NCBI GenBank assembly: GCA_947476465.1
Contig: CANJQN010000004.1
Span: forward strand, 62,001-126,000
DNA: 64,000 nt
Direction: 5' to 3'
Source of the DNA: Comamonadaceae bacterium
GTDB lineage: Bacteria; Pseudomonadota; Gammaproteobacteria; Burkholderiales; Burkholderiaceae_C
The position numbers were made by a program, and so were the translations under genes. Shown here piece after piece: positions 34,331 through 43,219 of the stretch; positions within the stretch are counted from its first letter, which is position 1, and the number at the start of each line of letters is the position of its first letter. The notes under the pieces were generated by a model that saw nothing but the letters and a program-made list of their open reading frames with translations, made no database searches and was not told the origin of the DNA.

Positions 34331-36145
34331 ATGTCTGCCTCAGCCAATGCTCATCGCCCGATCAGATCGAACACACGGTTTCGCGTGGTCGATGACGGCA
34401 CGCGGCCGGCGTCCCCGAGCTCCAGTCGGGCAGGCACGCCGGTTCGCAGCGTGGGCGGGCGGCCGGCGGTGCCCAATCGCGAGGCGCTCGTCGCGCTGTG
34501 GGATTTCCACGAGGATCACTTCAAAATCCGCGGTTACCCGCTCTTCAAGCGCAAGGTGGAACGCTACAAGGGTGTGCTCGACTGCGTGGACCGCTACCAG
34601 GCGGCCGTGAAGCGGTGCGATCACAATGTCTCGGACTCAAAGTTCGCCACGGAACTGGAGAAGGCCACCGCCGCACTTGAAAAAGCGGTCAAGGACAAGG
34701 TGGAGGGCGCGTCTGTCGATTGCAAAAACGCATTGGAGAAGGTGCTCCATGCGCTCAACCGCGTGTCCATGCCCGCGCAAACCGACCCCCGCGATAACCA
34801 AGAGCGCAAGAGCACACCCGACGGGACGCCAGGGTACAGTCGCACGGGCTCCGTATGGCATGTGACACCAAAAGCGGGCACCCCCGGACGGTTCGTCAAG
34901 CTCGACAACCGCGGCAGCCCGTTAGGCGAGGCTGCCCGGCGCGGCGGCATCGCCGAGCACTGGAGCGACCGGGCGGTGGCGACCTACCGGCTTGCCGGGA
35001 AAATCGGGCTGGGACATCTGGTGCCCGAGACGCGGGCCGTCGAATCCAAGGCCGGCAAGTCGGCTGTGATGGACCCGGCTCCGGGCATGCCGCCGCAGGC
35101 GCTGGGGTCCTTGCAGGTGCAACTGCCTGCTCGTCTGAACGGCATCGTGCGATCGCGGCTGGACCTGCTGGCGAAGTATGTCGCCGAGCGCGGCTACACC
35201 GGCCATGACTACGATGCCGCCCAGGGCATCCTGACCCTTCACAACCTGCACAAGAACGCGCGAGCCTTGATCGACGCGCACGGCAAACCCGTGGTCAACC
35301 TGCGGGGCGAGCCTGTTCGCGAGGATGTGCGCGGGCCGATCTTCACCCGTGTTGATTACCAGCGCGGCGACGTTCGCCGTGGCATCACCGAGCTGCAGTG
35401 GCTGGACACGATGTCCGGCGAGATGGACCGCACCGGTGCGAACTTTCACCTGGACATCGGTGCCGATGGCGCGCTGCGGTCCGTGTCGGCCTTCGATAAC
35501 GAGACCGCGTTCGGCCCATTGATCGATGGTGTGGACCGGGGCTTTGGCCCGGCCCTGTCAGCGCACGACCCTGACAGCCCGCGTGTGTCCCACCGCGCCC
35601 ACATGCCGGGTGTGATCGGCGACAGGTTGAAGCAGGCCATCGAAGATTTCGATCTGCAGGCGCTGGACCGGATGCTCGGCGATCTGCCCTCAGGCGCCAG
35701 CCAGAGCCTCGTGCAGGACGTGGCCAAGCGCCTGAGCGACGGCAAGGCCACCCAACTGCGGGCCGACGGCGAGTGGGCGCGCGCAGACGTCGCTCTGAGC
35801 TTGGGGCTTGTCGATTTCGCGACCCGGTTCGACCGGGTGGCCACCGAAGCAAAGAGGGCGCCGCCAGCGTCGCGGACGCAGGCCTTGATCACGGGCCTAC
35901 AGGGGGTGTGCAACGAGGCGCACGACATCAGCTACGTGGCGCGCGAAGCGGCCAACCTGGCCTTGCAAGACTGGCTGGCTCGCCATGGGAAGGATTGGCC
36001 GCATGCCCCGCCTGCGGCCCCGGTTTACAGCCACGCGGACTTAGCCAAGTTCATGGAGGACCACAAGAAGGAGCCACGCAGGATGAAGCGCATGTCCAGC
36101 TCATCGTCGACGTCCAGCTCATCGTCACTGGCGCACGCAGACTAA
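34331..36145 (+). CDS. Effector-like protein with phosphatidylinositol-kinase-like catalytic signature
   Basis: A 604-residue protein. The first ~50 residues are Ser/Arg/Pro-rich and look disordered, as in many type III effectors; residues ~60-150 are helical. From about 185 to 400 it matches the layout of PI3/4-kinase-like folds: a candidate ATP lysine (K190 in RFVKLD), a helical segment AGKIGLGHLVPET, then MDRTGANFHL (D366, N371 as catalytic loop) and FDNETAFG (D389-N390 as metal-binding motif), much like the DR...N...DN.LAF pattern of type II PI4-kinases and HipA-like kinases. The C-terminus is helical and ends in a Ser/Thr tract. The ATG at 34331 has only a weak AGGT upstream. Convergent with mtgA. 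Substrate and secretion are unknown; the kinase call is inference from motifs. Confidence 0.72.
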   Translation: MSASANAHRPIRSNTRFRVVDDGTRPASPSSSRAGTPVRSVGGRPAVPNREALVALWDFHEDHFKIRGYPLFKRKVERYKGVLDCVDRYQAAVKRCDHNVSDSKFATELEKATAALEKAVKDKVEGASVDCKNALEKVLHALNRVSMPAQTDPRDNQERKSTPDGTPGYSRTGSVWHVTPKAGTPGRFVKLDNRGSPLGEAARRGGIAEHWSDRAVATYRLAGKIGLGHLVPETRAVESKAGKSAVMDPAPGMPPQALGSLQVQLPARLNGIVRSRLDLLAKYVAERGYTGHDYDAAQGILTLHNLHKNARALIDAHGKPVVNLRGEPVREDVRGPIFTRVDYQRGDVRRGITELQWLDTMSGEMDRTGANFHLDIGADGALRSVSAFDNETAFGPLIDGVDRGFGPALSAHDPDSPRVSHRAHMPGVIGDRLKQAIEDFDLQALDRMLGDLPSGASQSLVQDVAKRLSDGKATQLRADGEWARADVALSLGLVDFATRFDRVATEAKRAPPASRTQALITGLQGVCNEAHDISYVAREAANLALQDWLARHGKDWPHAPPAAPVYSHADLAKFMEDHKKEPRRMKRMSSSSSTSSSSSLAHAD

Positions 36146-36168
36146 AAGCGGCGACCCGATCGCCCGGA

Positions 36169-36903
36169 TCAGGGCAGCTCGGCGTCGCCCATCCGGCCCA
36201 CGATCACCCCGGCGCGGCCACTGAGGTACGCCGAGTTCGGCAGCCGCTCGAAGTACCGCGGACGCGGCAGCATCACGGCCAGGCGTGCCGCCTCGTAGGG
36301 TGCAAGGCGCGCGGCGCTGTGGCGAAAATAGTGCTGCGCGGCCGCCTCGGCGCCGAACACGCCTTCGCCCCACTCCACGTTGTTGAGGTAGATCTCCAGA
36401 ATGCGACGCTTGGACAGCATCGCTTCCAGGGCGAAGGTGAGCACGATCTCCTGGCCCTTGCGCAGGAAGGTGCGTTCGCCCGAAAGAAACAGGTTCTTGG
36501 CCAGCTGCTGCGTGATGGTGGAGCCGCCGACGATCTTGGGCGGCCGGGTGCGGCCCCGCTGCAGCTGCGAGCGGCGGGCCGCTGCTTCCTCGGCGCGGGT
36601 GTTGCGTTGCCAGGCCTTTTCCAGGGCGTCCCAGTCGACCCCGTCGTGGCTGACGAAGCCGTCGTCCTCGGAGGCGATGACCGCGCGTTTGAGGTGGTCG
36701 GAAATCTGGTTGTAGGGCACCCATTGCTGGCGCCAGCGCAGGGCTCTGCGCGGCTCGGTGGCCAGGCGCCAGGCGTCTGAGCGTTGGAAGGTCGTCGACT
36801 GCGGGTCGATGATGGCCATGGCGGCAATGCGCAGCACGAAATACACCTGCAGGGTCAGGGCGGCGGCCACGATCAGCAGCAACCAGCGCAGCGCGGCTTT
36901 CAT
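36169..36903 (-). CDS. mtgA: Monofunctional biosynthetic peptidoglycan transglycosylase
   Basis: A 244-residue glycosyltransferase family 51 enzyme that polymerises lipid II into glycan strands at the periplasmic face of the inner membrane. It has one N-terminal membrane anchor (LLLIVAAALTLQVYFVL), the catalytic glutamate in IASEDDGFVSHDGVD, and the motifs GGSTITQQLAKNLFLS and KRRILEIYLNNVEWGEG. No transpeptidase domain is present and the length is normal for MtgA. Its start overlaps the aroE stop by 4 bases (ATGA), so the two are co-transcribed. Confidence 0.96.
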   Translation of the reverse strand: MKAALRWLLLIVAAALTLQVYFVLRIAAMAIIDPQSTTFQRSDAWRLATEPRRALRWRQQWVPYNQISDHLKRAVIASEDDGFVSHDGVDWDALEKAWQRNTRAEEAAARRSQLQRGRTRPPKIVGGSTITQQLAKNLFLSGERTFLRKGQEIVLTFALEAMLSKRRILEIYLNNVEWGEGVFGAEAAAQHYFRHSAARLAPYEAARLAVMLPRPRYFERLPNSAYLSGRAGVIVGRMGDAELP

Positions 36904-37745
36904 GCGGCCTCGCGTGCCATCCGTTCGCGCAGCTCGGCCAGCACCTGCGCCGACGGCGGGCGCACGCCGCGCCAGATCCGGAAGGCCTCGGCCGCCTGCT
37001 CGACCAGCATGCCCAGGCCGTCGCGCGGCACCGCGCCGTGGCTTGCCGCCCAGTTGAGAAAGCCCAGGGCCGCCGGGCCGTACATCATGTCGCAGGCCAG
37101 GGCGCCCTCGCGCAGCACGCTGGCGGGTACCGGCACGTCGCCGCCGCCCAGGCTGCTGGCCGTGCCGTTGATCACCACGTCGTAACCCGTGCCCGGATCG
37201 TTGATGCCGGCGGTGTGCAGGGGCACCCCCTCGACGGCGGCCAGCGCGGCATGGCGGTCGGCGAGTTGGCGGGCCTTGCCGGGTGTGCGGTTGGTGATCG
37301 TCAGGACGGCGGGGCGCGCTTGCAGCAGCGGCCCCAGCACGCCGGCCGCGGCGCCGCCGGCGCCGATCAGCAGCACCCGCCGGCCGGCCAGCGCCGTGGC
37401 GGCGTTGACCACGATGTCTTGCACCAGGCCGATGCCGTCGGTGTTGTCACCCAGGATGGCGTCGCCCTCAAAGCGCAGGGTGTTGCAGGCACCGGCCAAA
37501 GTGGCGCGCGGCGTCAGCCCTTGGCCCGCGAAGGCGGCGGCCTCGAACTTGAAGGGCACGGTGACGTTGCAGCCACGCCCGCCGCCGTCGCGCAAGGCGC
37601 TCACCGCCGCCGCAAAGCCGTCCAGGGGCACCCGTTGGGCCACGTACTGGAGCGATTGGCCGGTCAGCTCGGCGAAGCGGGTGTGGATCCAGGGCGACCT
37701 GCTGTGGCCCACGGGATTGCCCATGACGCAGTAACGATCTATCAA
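36900..37745 (-). CDS. aroE: Shikimate dehydrogenase
   Basis: A 281-residue NADP-dependent enzyme that reduces 3-dehydroshikimate to shikimate in aromatic amino acid synthesis. The substrate site is seen in NPVGHSRSP and NVTVPFK (catalytic Lys), the catalytic Asp in GDNTDG, and the nucleotide-binding loop in LIGAGGAAAGVL. Length is typical. It lies downstream of the TonB-like gene on the same strand, separated by a dispersed repeat, and overlaps mtgA by 4 bases. Confidence 0.97.
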   Translation of the reverse strand: MIDRYCVMGNPVGHSRSPWIHTRFAELTGQSLQYVAQRVPLDGFAAAVSALRDGGGRGCNVTVPFKFEAAAFAGQGLTPRATLAGACNTLRFEGDAILGDNTDGIGLVQDIVVNAATALAGRRVLLIGAGGAAAGVLGPLLQARPAVLTITNRTPGKARQLADRHAALAAVEGVPLHTAGINDPGTGYDVVINGTASSLGGGDVPVPASVLREGALACDMMYGPAALGFLNWAASHGAVPRDGLGMLVEQAAEAFRIWRGVRPPSAQVLAELRERMAREAA

Positions 37746-37806
37746 GACTTGTCCTACTCAGTTTTTCACGATGCTACGACGCATGAAAGCGGACCTCCCG
37801 TTCGTG

Positions 37807-37900
37807 AGCCACCGCGGAACCGGCTTTGCCGGGCCGCTGGTGGCGCCCCCTTGAGGGGGAGGTGGCTACACGCAGTGAGCCGCATCGGGGGTGGGCTTTC
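37807..37900 (-). repeat. Dispersed ~95-bp repeat (family R1), copy 2
   Basis: On the minus strand this copy reads TGAAAGCCCACCCCCGA from the stop codon of the TonB-like gene, as copy 1 does from fdsA. It ends with the same CCGGC-AAA-GCCGG hairpin enclosed by GCCACC / GGTGGC arms. It fills most of the gap between the TonB-like gene and aroE. Confidence 0.85.
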
Positions 37901-38753
37901 AACGCGCGGAAAGGCGCGTTTCAAGGGTCTCTTCGCGGGTGAAGCGAAAGCGCGAGACGACCACGATCTGGTCGGCCTGCGAGCGCATGCCGCTGCTGAA
38001 CCCGCCAAAGGGGCTGGCCGAGCGGGCGATGGCGATGGCCCGGCGGTCCAGCGTGGGAATGCCCGAGCTTTGCACCACTTCGGCTGCGAGCATGCGGCCA
38101 TCGTGGTTGACCGTGATCAGCATGGTGAGCTCGCCATACAGTTTGCTGCCGGCCATCTCGGGGAAGTTCTGGGTGCCCTTGTCCTCGATGCGCCGGCGCA
38201 GCGCGTCGTAGTAGACGGCGTACACCGCTTCCCGGGTGGCGGGGCTGACGTAGCGCCGCTTGGGGCGCGCGTTCTCTTCGTTGATGCGGCGCTCGATCTC
38301 GGCCAGCAGCTGGGTCAGGTGGCGCCGCTTTTCCTCGTGGGCGACGGCGTTGGGATGGTCGCTGGGCTGGCGCGGGTCGGGCGGGGGCAGGGTGGCGAGG
38401 GCGCGTTGCACCTGGGACAGCAGCATGGTCTGCTGCTGCTGCATGGCCTCGACCTTGCGCTGCGCGTCCTCGCTCGAATCGCCCACTTCGGCGAGGGCCG
38501 AGGGCGGCAGCGGCGAGGTGGCGCGGCCCTTGTCGGCCTCGCCGCCGCCGGCCAGAGAAGCCTGGGCGATGGCCTGGGCCTTGTCGGGCCGCTCGCCGCC
38601 GCGGGCGTTGACCAGCACTACCTCCAGGGGCGTGTCCTCGAACACTCGGTTGAACGCCTGCGGATCGACCAAGCGCACCGTCAACAGCGCCGCATGCACG
38701 GCGACCGAGGCGCCCAGGGCCAGTTGCAGAGTGCTGAAATTCTTGAGGTTCAC
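37899..38753 (-). CDS. TonB-like energy transducer / periplasmic spanning protein
   Basis: A 284-residue protein with one N-terminal transmembrane helix (LALGASVAVHAALLTVRLV). A long polar, partly coiled-coil periplasmic middle follows (Glu/Gln/Arg-rich, residues ~60-165). The C-terminal TonB-type domain contains YYDALRRRIEDKG, GELTMLITVNHDGRM and SGIPTLDRRAI. No exbB/exbD is nearby. In related genomes this gene sits between the RNase II-family gene and aroE, as here; its receptor partner is unknown. Its start overlaps the upstream RNB gene's stop by 4 bases. Confidence 0.88.
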   Translation of the reverse strand: MNLKNFSTLQLALGASVAVHAALLTVRLVDPQAFNRVFEDTPLEVVLVNARGGERPDKAQAIAQASLAGGGEADKGRATSPLPPSALAEVGDSSEDAQRKVEAMQQQQTMLLSQVQRALATLPPPDPRQPSDHPNAVAHEEKRRHLTQLLAEIERRINEENARPKRRYVSPATREAVYAVYYDALRRRIEDKGTQNFPEMAGSKLYGELTMLITVNHDGRMLAAEVVQSSGIPTLDRRAIAIARSASPFGGFSSGMRSQADQIVVVSRFRFTREETLETRLSAR

Positions 38754-40798
38754 GACACCGGATTATCGGACGCGGGCGGCTCTTCGCTCATGTCGACCGC
38801 AATCGCAATGGGTCCGGCGACCGGCTCCTCGTCGCCGCTGTCGTCTTCGGCCGACACTGGGGCGGCCTCGGTGTCCAGGCGCTCGATGACAGTGCCATGG
38901 ACGTCGAGCGAGATTTCGTCGACCGCGCCCAGGCGCACCCGCACCCGCGCGCCGCGCGGCAGATCGCCGGCGCCCAGCACCGCAAGCACCAGGGGCAGGG
39001 CGTCGGCGCGCACCAGGTTCTCCTTGAACACGGTGGCCACCAGCTCGGTGATGCCCTGCTGACGCAGATAGGCCAGCGTCCACAAGCGCTCCATGCCGCC
39101 CTGGTAGGCGTTGTAGGCGCTGTAGGCGCCCTCGAAGCCGGAGATGATGGAAAACAGCTCCGCGTCCTTGGGCTTGAAGGGGGCGGCCAGCGCGGCGGTG
39201 CGGCCGTGGCGGGCGGCCGCGATGATCTGCCACTGGTTGACCAGGTCGGTGTAGCGGCGCAGGGGCGAGGTGCTCCAGGCGTAGCACTTGACGCCGATGC
39301 CCGCGTGCGGCGCGGCCTTGGTGCCCATGCGCACCTTCACGCCCGGCGCCAGACTGGCCTGGCTGCGGTAGATCGCGGGCACGCCCAGCTCGGCCAGCCA
39401 CTGGCCCCAGCTGCTGTTGGCCAGGATCATGGCCTCGGCCACGATCAGGTCGAGCGGCGCGCCACGGCGGCGCACGGTGATCTGAACCTGCTCGTCGCCA
39501 CGCGGTTCGGCCCCGTCGTTGCCGACCAGGCGGAAGTTGTAGTCGGGCCGGTTGAAGGTCTCGGGTTTGCCGCGCACCTGCTCGCGCTGCAGCTTCAGGT
39601 GCCGTGCCAGGCGCCACAAAAAGGACAGCGGCTCGCGCAGGTGGCGCGCCGGTTCGGGCACATCCGCGCCGGGGGCGGCCGCATCCTCCAGCCAGGCTTC
39701 GGTGATGCTGGCGTCGAGCTGGTCGTGACGCAGGTTGGCGGCGATCGGCACCCGCTCCAGCCGGGTGTCGGTGCCCTGCACGGCGAGCGTGGCCTCATCG
39801 AAGCGCACATACAGCGACACCGCCGGGCAGTCGCGCCCTTCCTGCAGGGTGTAGGCCGCCACCACCGCGTCGGGCAGCATGGTGATCTTGTAGCCCGGCA
39901 TGTACACGGTGGAAAGGCGCGTGCGGGCCAGCTGGTCGAGCGCCGAGCCGGGCACCAGCGCCAGCCCCGGCGCGGCGATGTGGATGCCCACCGTCACTGT
40001 GCCGCTGCCCAGGCCCTGCACCGACAGCGCGTCGTCGATCTCGGTGGTGCTGGAGTCGTCGATGGACCAGGCCGACACCGGCGCCAGCGGGAGCTCGTCG
40101 GCGATCGGCGGAGCCTCCAGCGGCGGGAAGGCCGTGCCCTTGGGGAAGTTGTCGAACAGGAAGCGCTTCCAGTGGAACTGGTAGGCCGAATCGATGGCCC
40201 CGGCGCGCTGCAGCAGCGCCAGCGGCGCGAGCTGGGCGCTGCGCGAGGCTTCGACCACGGCCTTGTACTCGGGCGCGTTCTTGTCGGGGCGAAACAGGAT
40301 GCGATAGAGCTGCTCGCGGATGGGAGCCGGGCAGCCGCCCTGCGCGAGTTCGTCGGCCCAGGCGGTGATCTGCGCCTGCAGCTGCGCCTTTTTCTCGATG
40401 CCGGCCAGCGCCTGCTGCACGATCTCGGCGGGCGCCTTGCGAAAGCGCCCCTTGCCGGCACGGCGAAAGTAGTGCGGCGCCTCAAACAGGCGAAACAGCG
40501 CCGCGGCCTGCTGCTCCAGGGTGGCCTGGGCGCTGAAATAGTCGCGCGCCAGGTCGGCGAAGCCGAACTCTTCTTCGGGGGCGAACTCCCAGGCCAGCTC
40601 CAGCTCGATGCCCTGGGCCAGGGCCTGGGCGCTGGCGATCAGCTGGGCGGGCTGAGGCTTGTCGAACTTGAGCAGCAGGTTGGCCGCCTTGACTTTGACC
40701 CGCTTGCCCGAATCGAGCTCGACCTGCGCCGAGGATTCGGCCTCGGACAGCACCCGGCCGGCCTGGAATTTCCCGGCTTCTTCAAACAATGCAAACAT
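38750..40798 (-). CDS. RNase II/RNB-family 3'-5' exoribonuclease
   Basis: A 682-residue RNB-domain ribonuclease that degrades RNA from the 3' end. The RNB catalytic centre is visible in DDSSTTEIDDALSV (the metal-binding aspartates) and in the downstream motif YAWSTSPLRRYTDLVNQW. The N-terminal 200 residues lack the two obvious cold-shock domains of E. coli RNase R, and the C-terminal part is S1-like but short with an acidic tail. This is the usual form in betaproteobacteria. The ATG at 40798 is chosen; the open frame extends to 41287 only through repeat sequence. It overlaps the TonB-like gene by 4 bases. Confidence 0.92.
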   Translation of the reverse strand: MFALFEEAGKFQAGRVLSEAESSAQVELDSGKRVKVKAANLLLKFDKPQPAQLIASAQALAQGIELELAWEFAPEEEFGFADLARDYFSAQATLEQQAAALFRLFEAPHYFRRAGKGRFRKAPAEIVQQALAGIEKKAQLQAQITAWADELAQGGCPAPIREQLYRILFRPDKNAPEYKAVVEASRSAQLAPLALLQRAGAIDSAYQFHWKRFLFDNFPKGTAFPPLEAPPIADELPLAPVSAWSIDDSSTTEIDDALSVQGLGSGTVTVGIHIAAPGLALVPGSALDQLARTRLSTVYMPGYKITMLPDAVVAAYTLQEGRDCPAVSLYVRFDEATLAVQGTDTRLERVPIAANLRHDQLDASITEAWLEDAAAPGADVPEPARHLREPLSFLWRLARHLKLQREQVRGKPETFNRPDYNFRLVGNDGAEPRGDEQVQITVRRRGAPLDLIVAEAMILANSSWGQWLAELGVPAIYRSQASLAPGVKVRMGTKAAPHAGIGVKCYAWSTSPLRRYTDLVNQWQIIAAARHGRTAALAAPFKPKDAELFSIISGFEGAYSAYNAYQGGMERLWTLAYLRQQGITELVATVFKENLVRADALPLVLAVLGAGDLPRGARVRVRLGAVDEISLDVHGTVIERLDTEAAPVSAEDDSGDEEPVAGPIAIAVDMSEEPPASDNPVS

Positions 40799-40835
40799 GG
40801 AAGGATTGTCCCATGGGGGCGCAGCCCCGTTCCCC

Positions 40836-40985
40836 GTCATTCCCGCGCAGGCGGGGAACCGGGGGCGAGGTCTTGCTGAGTCGCCCAGATCGTCATCCCC
40901 GCGAAGGCGGGGAACCAGGAGCGAGGTCGTTCCGGCGCTACGGGCCTTCGCGTTGCTCGGCCCGGGCCTGGATCCCCGCCTGCGC
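40836..40985 (+). repeat. REP-like palindromes (family R2)
   Basis: Two inverted-repeat pairs (CATTCCCGCGCAGGCGGGGAA; CATCCCCGCGAAGGCGGGGA without its flanks) are followed by a decayed third copy, downstream of the divergent 5' end of the RNB gene. Confidence 0.8.
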
Positions 40986-41298
40986 GCACTGGTGTCCGCA
41001 ATAAATCGGGCGGGTTGCGCTAAGTAGTTATCGCGCAACAGGAAAGCTGCGCCCGGTTCGCAGCCGATTCGAACCTCACCGAGCTGCGCACGGGGCTGTT
41101 CCTGCGCGTGCAGGAGGAGCACGCGCGTTGGCGAAGGCGCCGGCAGCGCCAGGCCACCATCGACGCTGTTCAACGCAGGCTTTTTACCTGAGCAAAACTG
41201 CACCCCGGGCACATCAGCGCGCGCGTGCCGGGGGATGATCAACACACAGCCGCTTGAGGTGACGCTGGCGCGCTCCCCGCGTCGCACCGAACAGACCG

Positions 41299-41397
41299 CG
41301 CTCCTGGATCCCCTGTCACCCCCGCGAAGGCGGGGGCTGCGCGGGGATGACGAGAAGTTATTCCGGACACCAGTGCGCCTTCGCGGGGATGACAGGG
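41299..41397 (+). repeat. REP-like palindromes (family R2)
   Basis: CACCCCCGCGAAGGCGGGGG and CGCGGGGATGACG copies lie just after the stop of the convergently facing esterase gene. They may act as a 3' stabilising hairpin or weak terminator. Confidence 0.8.
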
Positions 41398-41409
41398 TCG
41401 CCGACTCTC

Positions 41410-42030
41410 CTACAGCCCCAGAAACGCCGTCACCTCGTCCAGATGCGCCGTCTCGAAATCCGACAGCGCATGGTCCGACCCCTCCAGCAGCTTGACCCGC
41501 GCCCCGGCGCAGCGCTGCGCCATCTCGCGCCAGTCCAGCACCTCATCACCCTTGGCAATGACCGCGAAATACCGCTCCACCCGGGTCAGTGGCCCGGGCT
41601 GAAGCGCTCGCAGTTCGTCCACGTAGCGCGGCTCGAAGAAAAAGCGCTCGTTCGGGTCGTGCCAGGCGATCTGCTCGCCGATGTGGCCGGCCAGGTCGCG
41701 CTCGGGGTGCACGGCCGGATTGAGCAGCACCGCCCGGCAGTCGCTCGCCTGCGCGACGCACATGGCATAAAAGCCGCCCAACGAGGATCCGATCACCCCC
41801 ATGCGCTCGCGCGGCCAGGCCTGGGTGCCTTGCATCAGCAGGGTCATGGCGTCGGCCGGGGACGGCGGCAGCTGCGGGCACCACCAGCTCACGCCGGGGT
41901 GGCGCTCTCGCATGCGCCGCGCCACCTGCGTGGCCTTGGTCGACTGCGGCGACGAGCGAAAGCCATGCAGGTACAGCAGATGTGTCACCGGATGTTGCGC
42001 GGTGGGGGTCTCGGGCTGGGGCCACGTCAT
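41410..42030 (-). CDS. YqiA-type alpha/beta hydrolase (esterase)
   Basis: A 206-residue alpha/beta hydrolase of the YqiA/UPF0227 family. The oxyanion motif LLYLHGFRSSP is near residue 18, the nucleophile Ser in GSSLGGFYA near 80, and a catalytic Asp/His pair is likely in IAKGDEVLDW and EGSDHALSDF. The ATG at 42030 is used; the frame upstream overlaps the divergent rodA gene and is not homologous. The physiological substrate is unknown; YqiA of E. coli hydrolyses short acyl esters (family knowledge). It is divergent from rodA with a 34-bp gap. Confidence 0.88.
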   Translation of the reverse strand: MTWPQPETPTAQHPVTHLLYLHGFRSSPQSTKATQVARRMRERHPGVSWWCPQLPPSPADAMTLLMQGTQAWPRERMGVIGSSLGGFYAMCVAQASDCRAVLLNPAVHPERDLAGHIGEQIAWHDPNERFFFEPRYVDELRALQPGPLTRVERYFAVIAKGDEVLDWREMAQRCAGARVKLLEGSDHALSDFETAHLDEVTAFLGL

Positions 42031-42064
42031 GCCTGAATCATGCCAGCCGCGATAATCGCGGCCC

Positions 42065-43219
42065 ATGTCCGCCGTCTTCGACAAACCCCCGCTCTGGAAG
42101 CGCGCGGCCCCGCTGCTGCAAGGCTTCGATGGGCCGCTGGCCTTCGCCGTCTTCCTGCTCGCCTGCGCGGGCCTGCTGGTGATGTATTCGTCGGGCTTTG
42201 ACCACGGCACCCGCTTCGTGGACCACGGCCGCAACATGCTGATCGCCGGCTTCGTGATGTTCGTGGTGGCCCAGGTGCCGCCGCAGCGGCTGATGACGCT
42301 GGCCGTGCCGCTGTACACGCTGGGCATCGCGCTGCTGCTGGCGGTGGCCTTGTTTGGCATCACCAAGAAAGGCGCCCAGCGCTGGGTGAACGTGGGGGTG
42401 GTGATCCAGCCCAGCGAGCTCCTGAAGATCGCCACGCCGCTGATGCTGGCCTGGTGGTTCCAGAAGCGCGAGGGTCATCTGCGGCCGTCCGACTTCTTCG
42501 TCGCCTTCGTCCTGCTGGCGCTGCCCATGGGCCTGATCATGAAGCAGCCTGACCTGGGCACCGCGCTGCTGGTGGGGGCCGCCGGCCTGGCCGTGATCTT
42601 TTTCGCCGGCCTCCACTGGAAGCTGATCGTGCCGCCCTTGCTGCTGGGCCTGCTTGCGGTGGCGCTGCTGGTGGCGTTCGAGGGGCAGCTGTGCGCAGAC
42701 GGCGTGCGCTGGCCGGTGCTGCACGACTACCAGCAGCAACGCATCTGCACGCTGCTCGACCCTTCCCGTGACCCGCTGGGCAAGGGCTTTCACATCATCC
42801 AGGGCATGATCGCCATCGGCTCGGGAGGCGTACTTGGCAAGGGCTTCATGCAGGGCACCCAGACGCACCTGGAGTTCATCCCCGAGCGCACCACTGACTT
42901 CATCTTCGCCGCCTTTTCCGAAGAGTTCGGCCTGGTCGGCAACCTGCTGGTGGTGGCCGGATTCTGCTTTCTGGTCCTGCGCGGCCTGACCATCGCGCTG
43001 GAGGCCTCGACGCTGTTCTCGCGGCTGCTGGCCGGCGCGATCACCATGATCTTCTTCACCTACTCTTTCGTGAACATGGGCATGGTCAGCGGCATCCTGC
43101 CGGTGGTCGGCGTGCCGTTGCCCTTCATCAGCTACGGCGGCACAGCCATGGTCACGCTCGGGCTGGGTCTGGGCATCCTGATGTCCATTGCGCGGTCCAA
43201 GCGATTGGTACAGACGTAG
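42065..43219 (+). CDS. rodA: Rod shape-determining SEDS glycosyltransferase RodA
   Basis: A 384-residue integral membrane protein of the FtsW/RodA/SpoVE family that polymerises peptidoglycan with PBP2 in the elongasome. About ten hydrophobic segments are seen. Family motifs include QPSELLKIA, KQPDLGTALLV, FAAFSEEFGLVG and the C-terminal PFISYGGTAMV. The length is normal, and the protein ends RSKRLVQT. Its TAG stop codon forms the first three bases of a small inverted-repeat element (43217-43381). mrdA is not in the window upstream, where a divergent esterase gene lies. Confidence 0.95.
   Translation: MSAVFDKPPLWKRAAPLLQGFDGPLAFAVFLLACAGLLVMYSSGFDHGTRFVDHGRNMLIAGFVMFVVAQVPPQRLMTLAVPLYTLGIALLLAVALFGITKKGAQRWVNVGVVIQPSELLKIATPLMLAWWFQKREGHLRPSDFFVAFVLLALPMGLIMKQPDLGTALLVGAAGLAVIFFAGLHWKLIVPPLLLGLLAVALLVAFEGQLCADGVRWPVLHDYQQQRICTLLDPSRDPLGKGFHIIQGMIAIGSGGVLGKGFMQGTQTHLEFIPERTTDFIFAAFSEEFGLVGNLLVVAGFCFLVLRGLTIALEASTLFSRLLAGAITMIFFTYSFVNMGMVSGILPVVGVPLPFISYGGTAMVTLGLGLGILMSIARSKRLVQT

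Larger units (their letters stand above)
40799..41409. other. Repeat-rich intergenic region
   Basis: This 611-bp gap holds two REP-like clusters of family R2 (40836-40985 and 41299-41397). Between them is an open stretch of about 49 codons on the plus strand ending at 41191, with an Arg-rich tail (HARWRRRRQRQATIDAVQRR). That stretch looks like the decayed 3' end of a gene; I do not recognise it. No promoter or RNA gene was identified. Confidence 0.6.

Noticed and set aside
40799..41287. N-terminal extension of the RNB ribonuclease
   Set aside because: The extra codons are translated REP-like repeats (VPRLRGDD-type); the family N-terminus MFALFEEAGKF starts at 40798.
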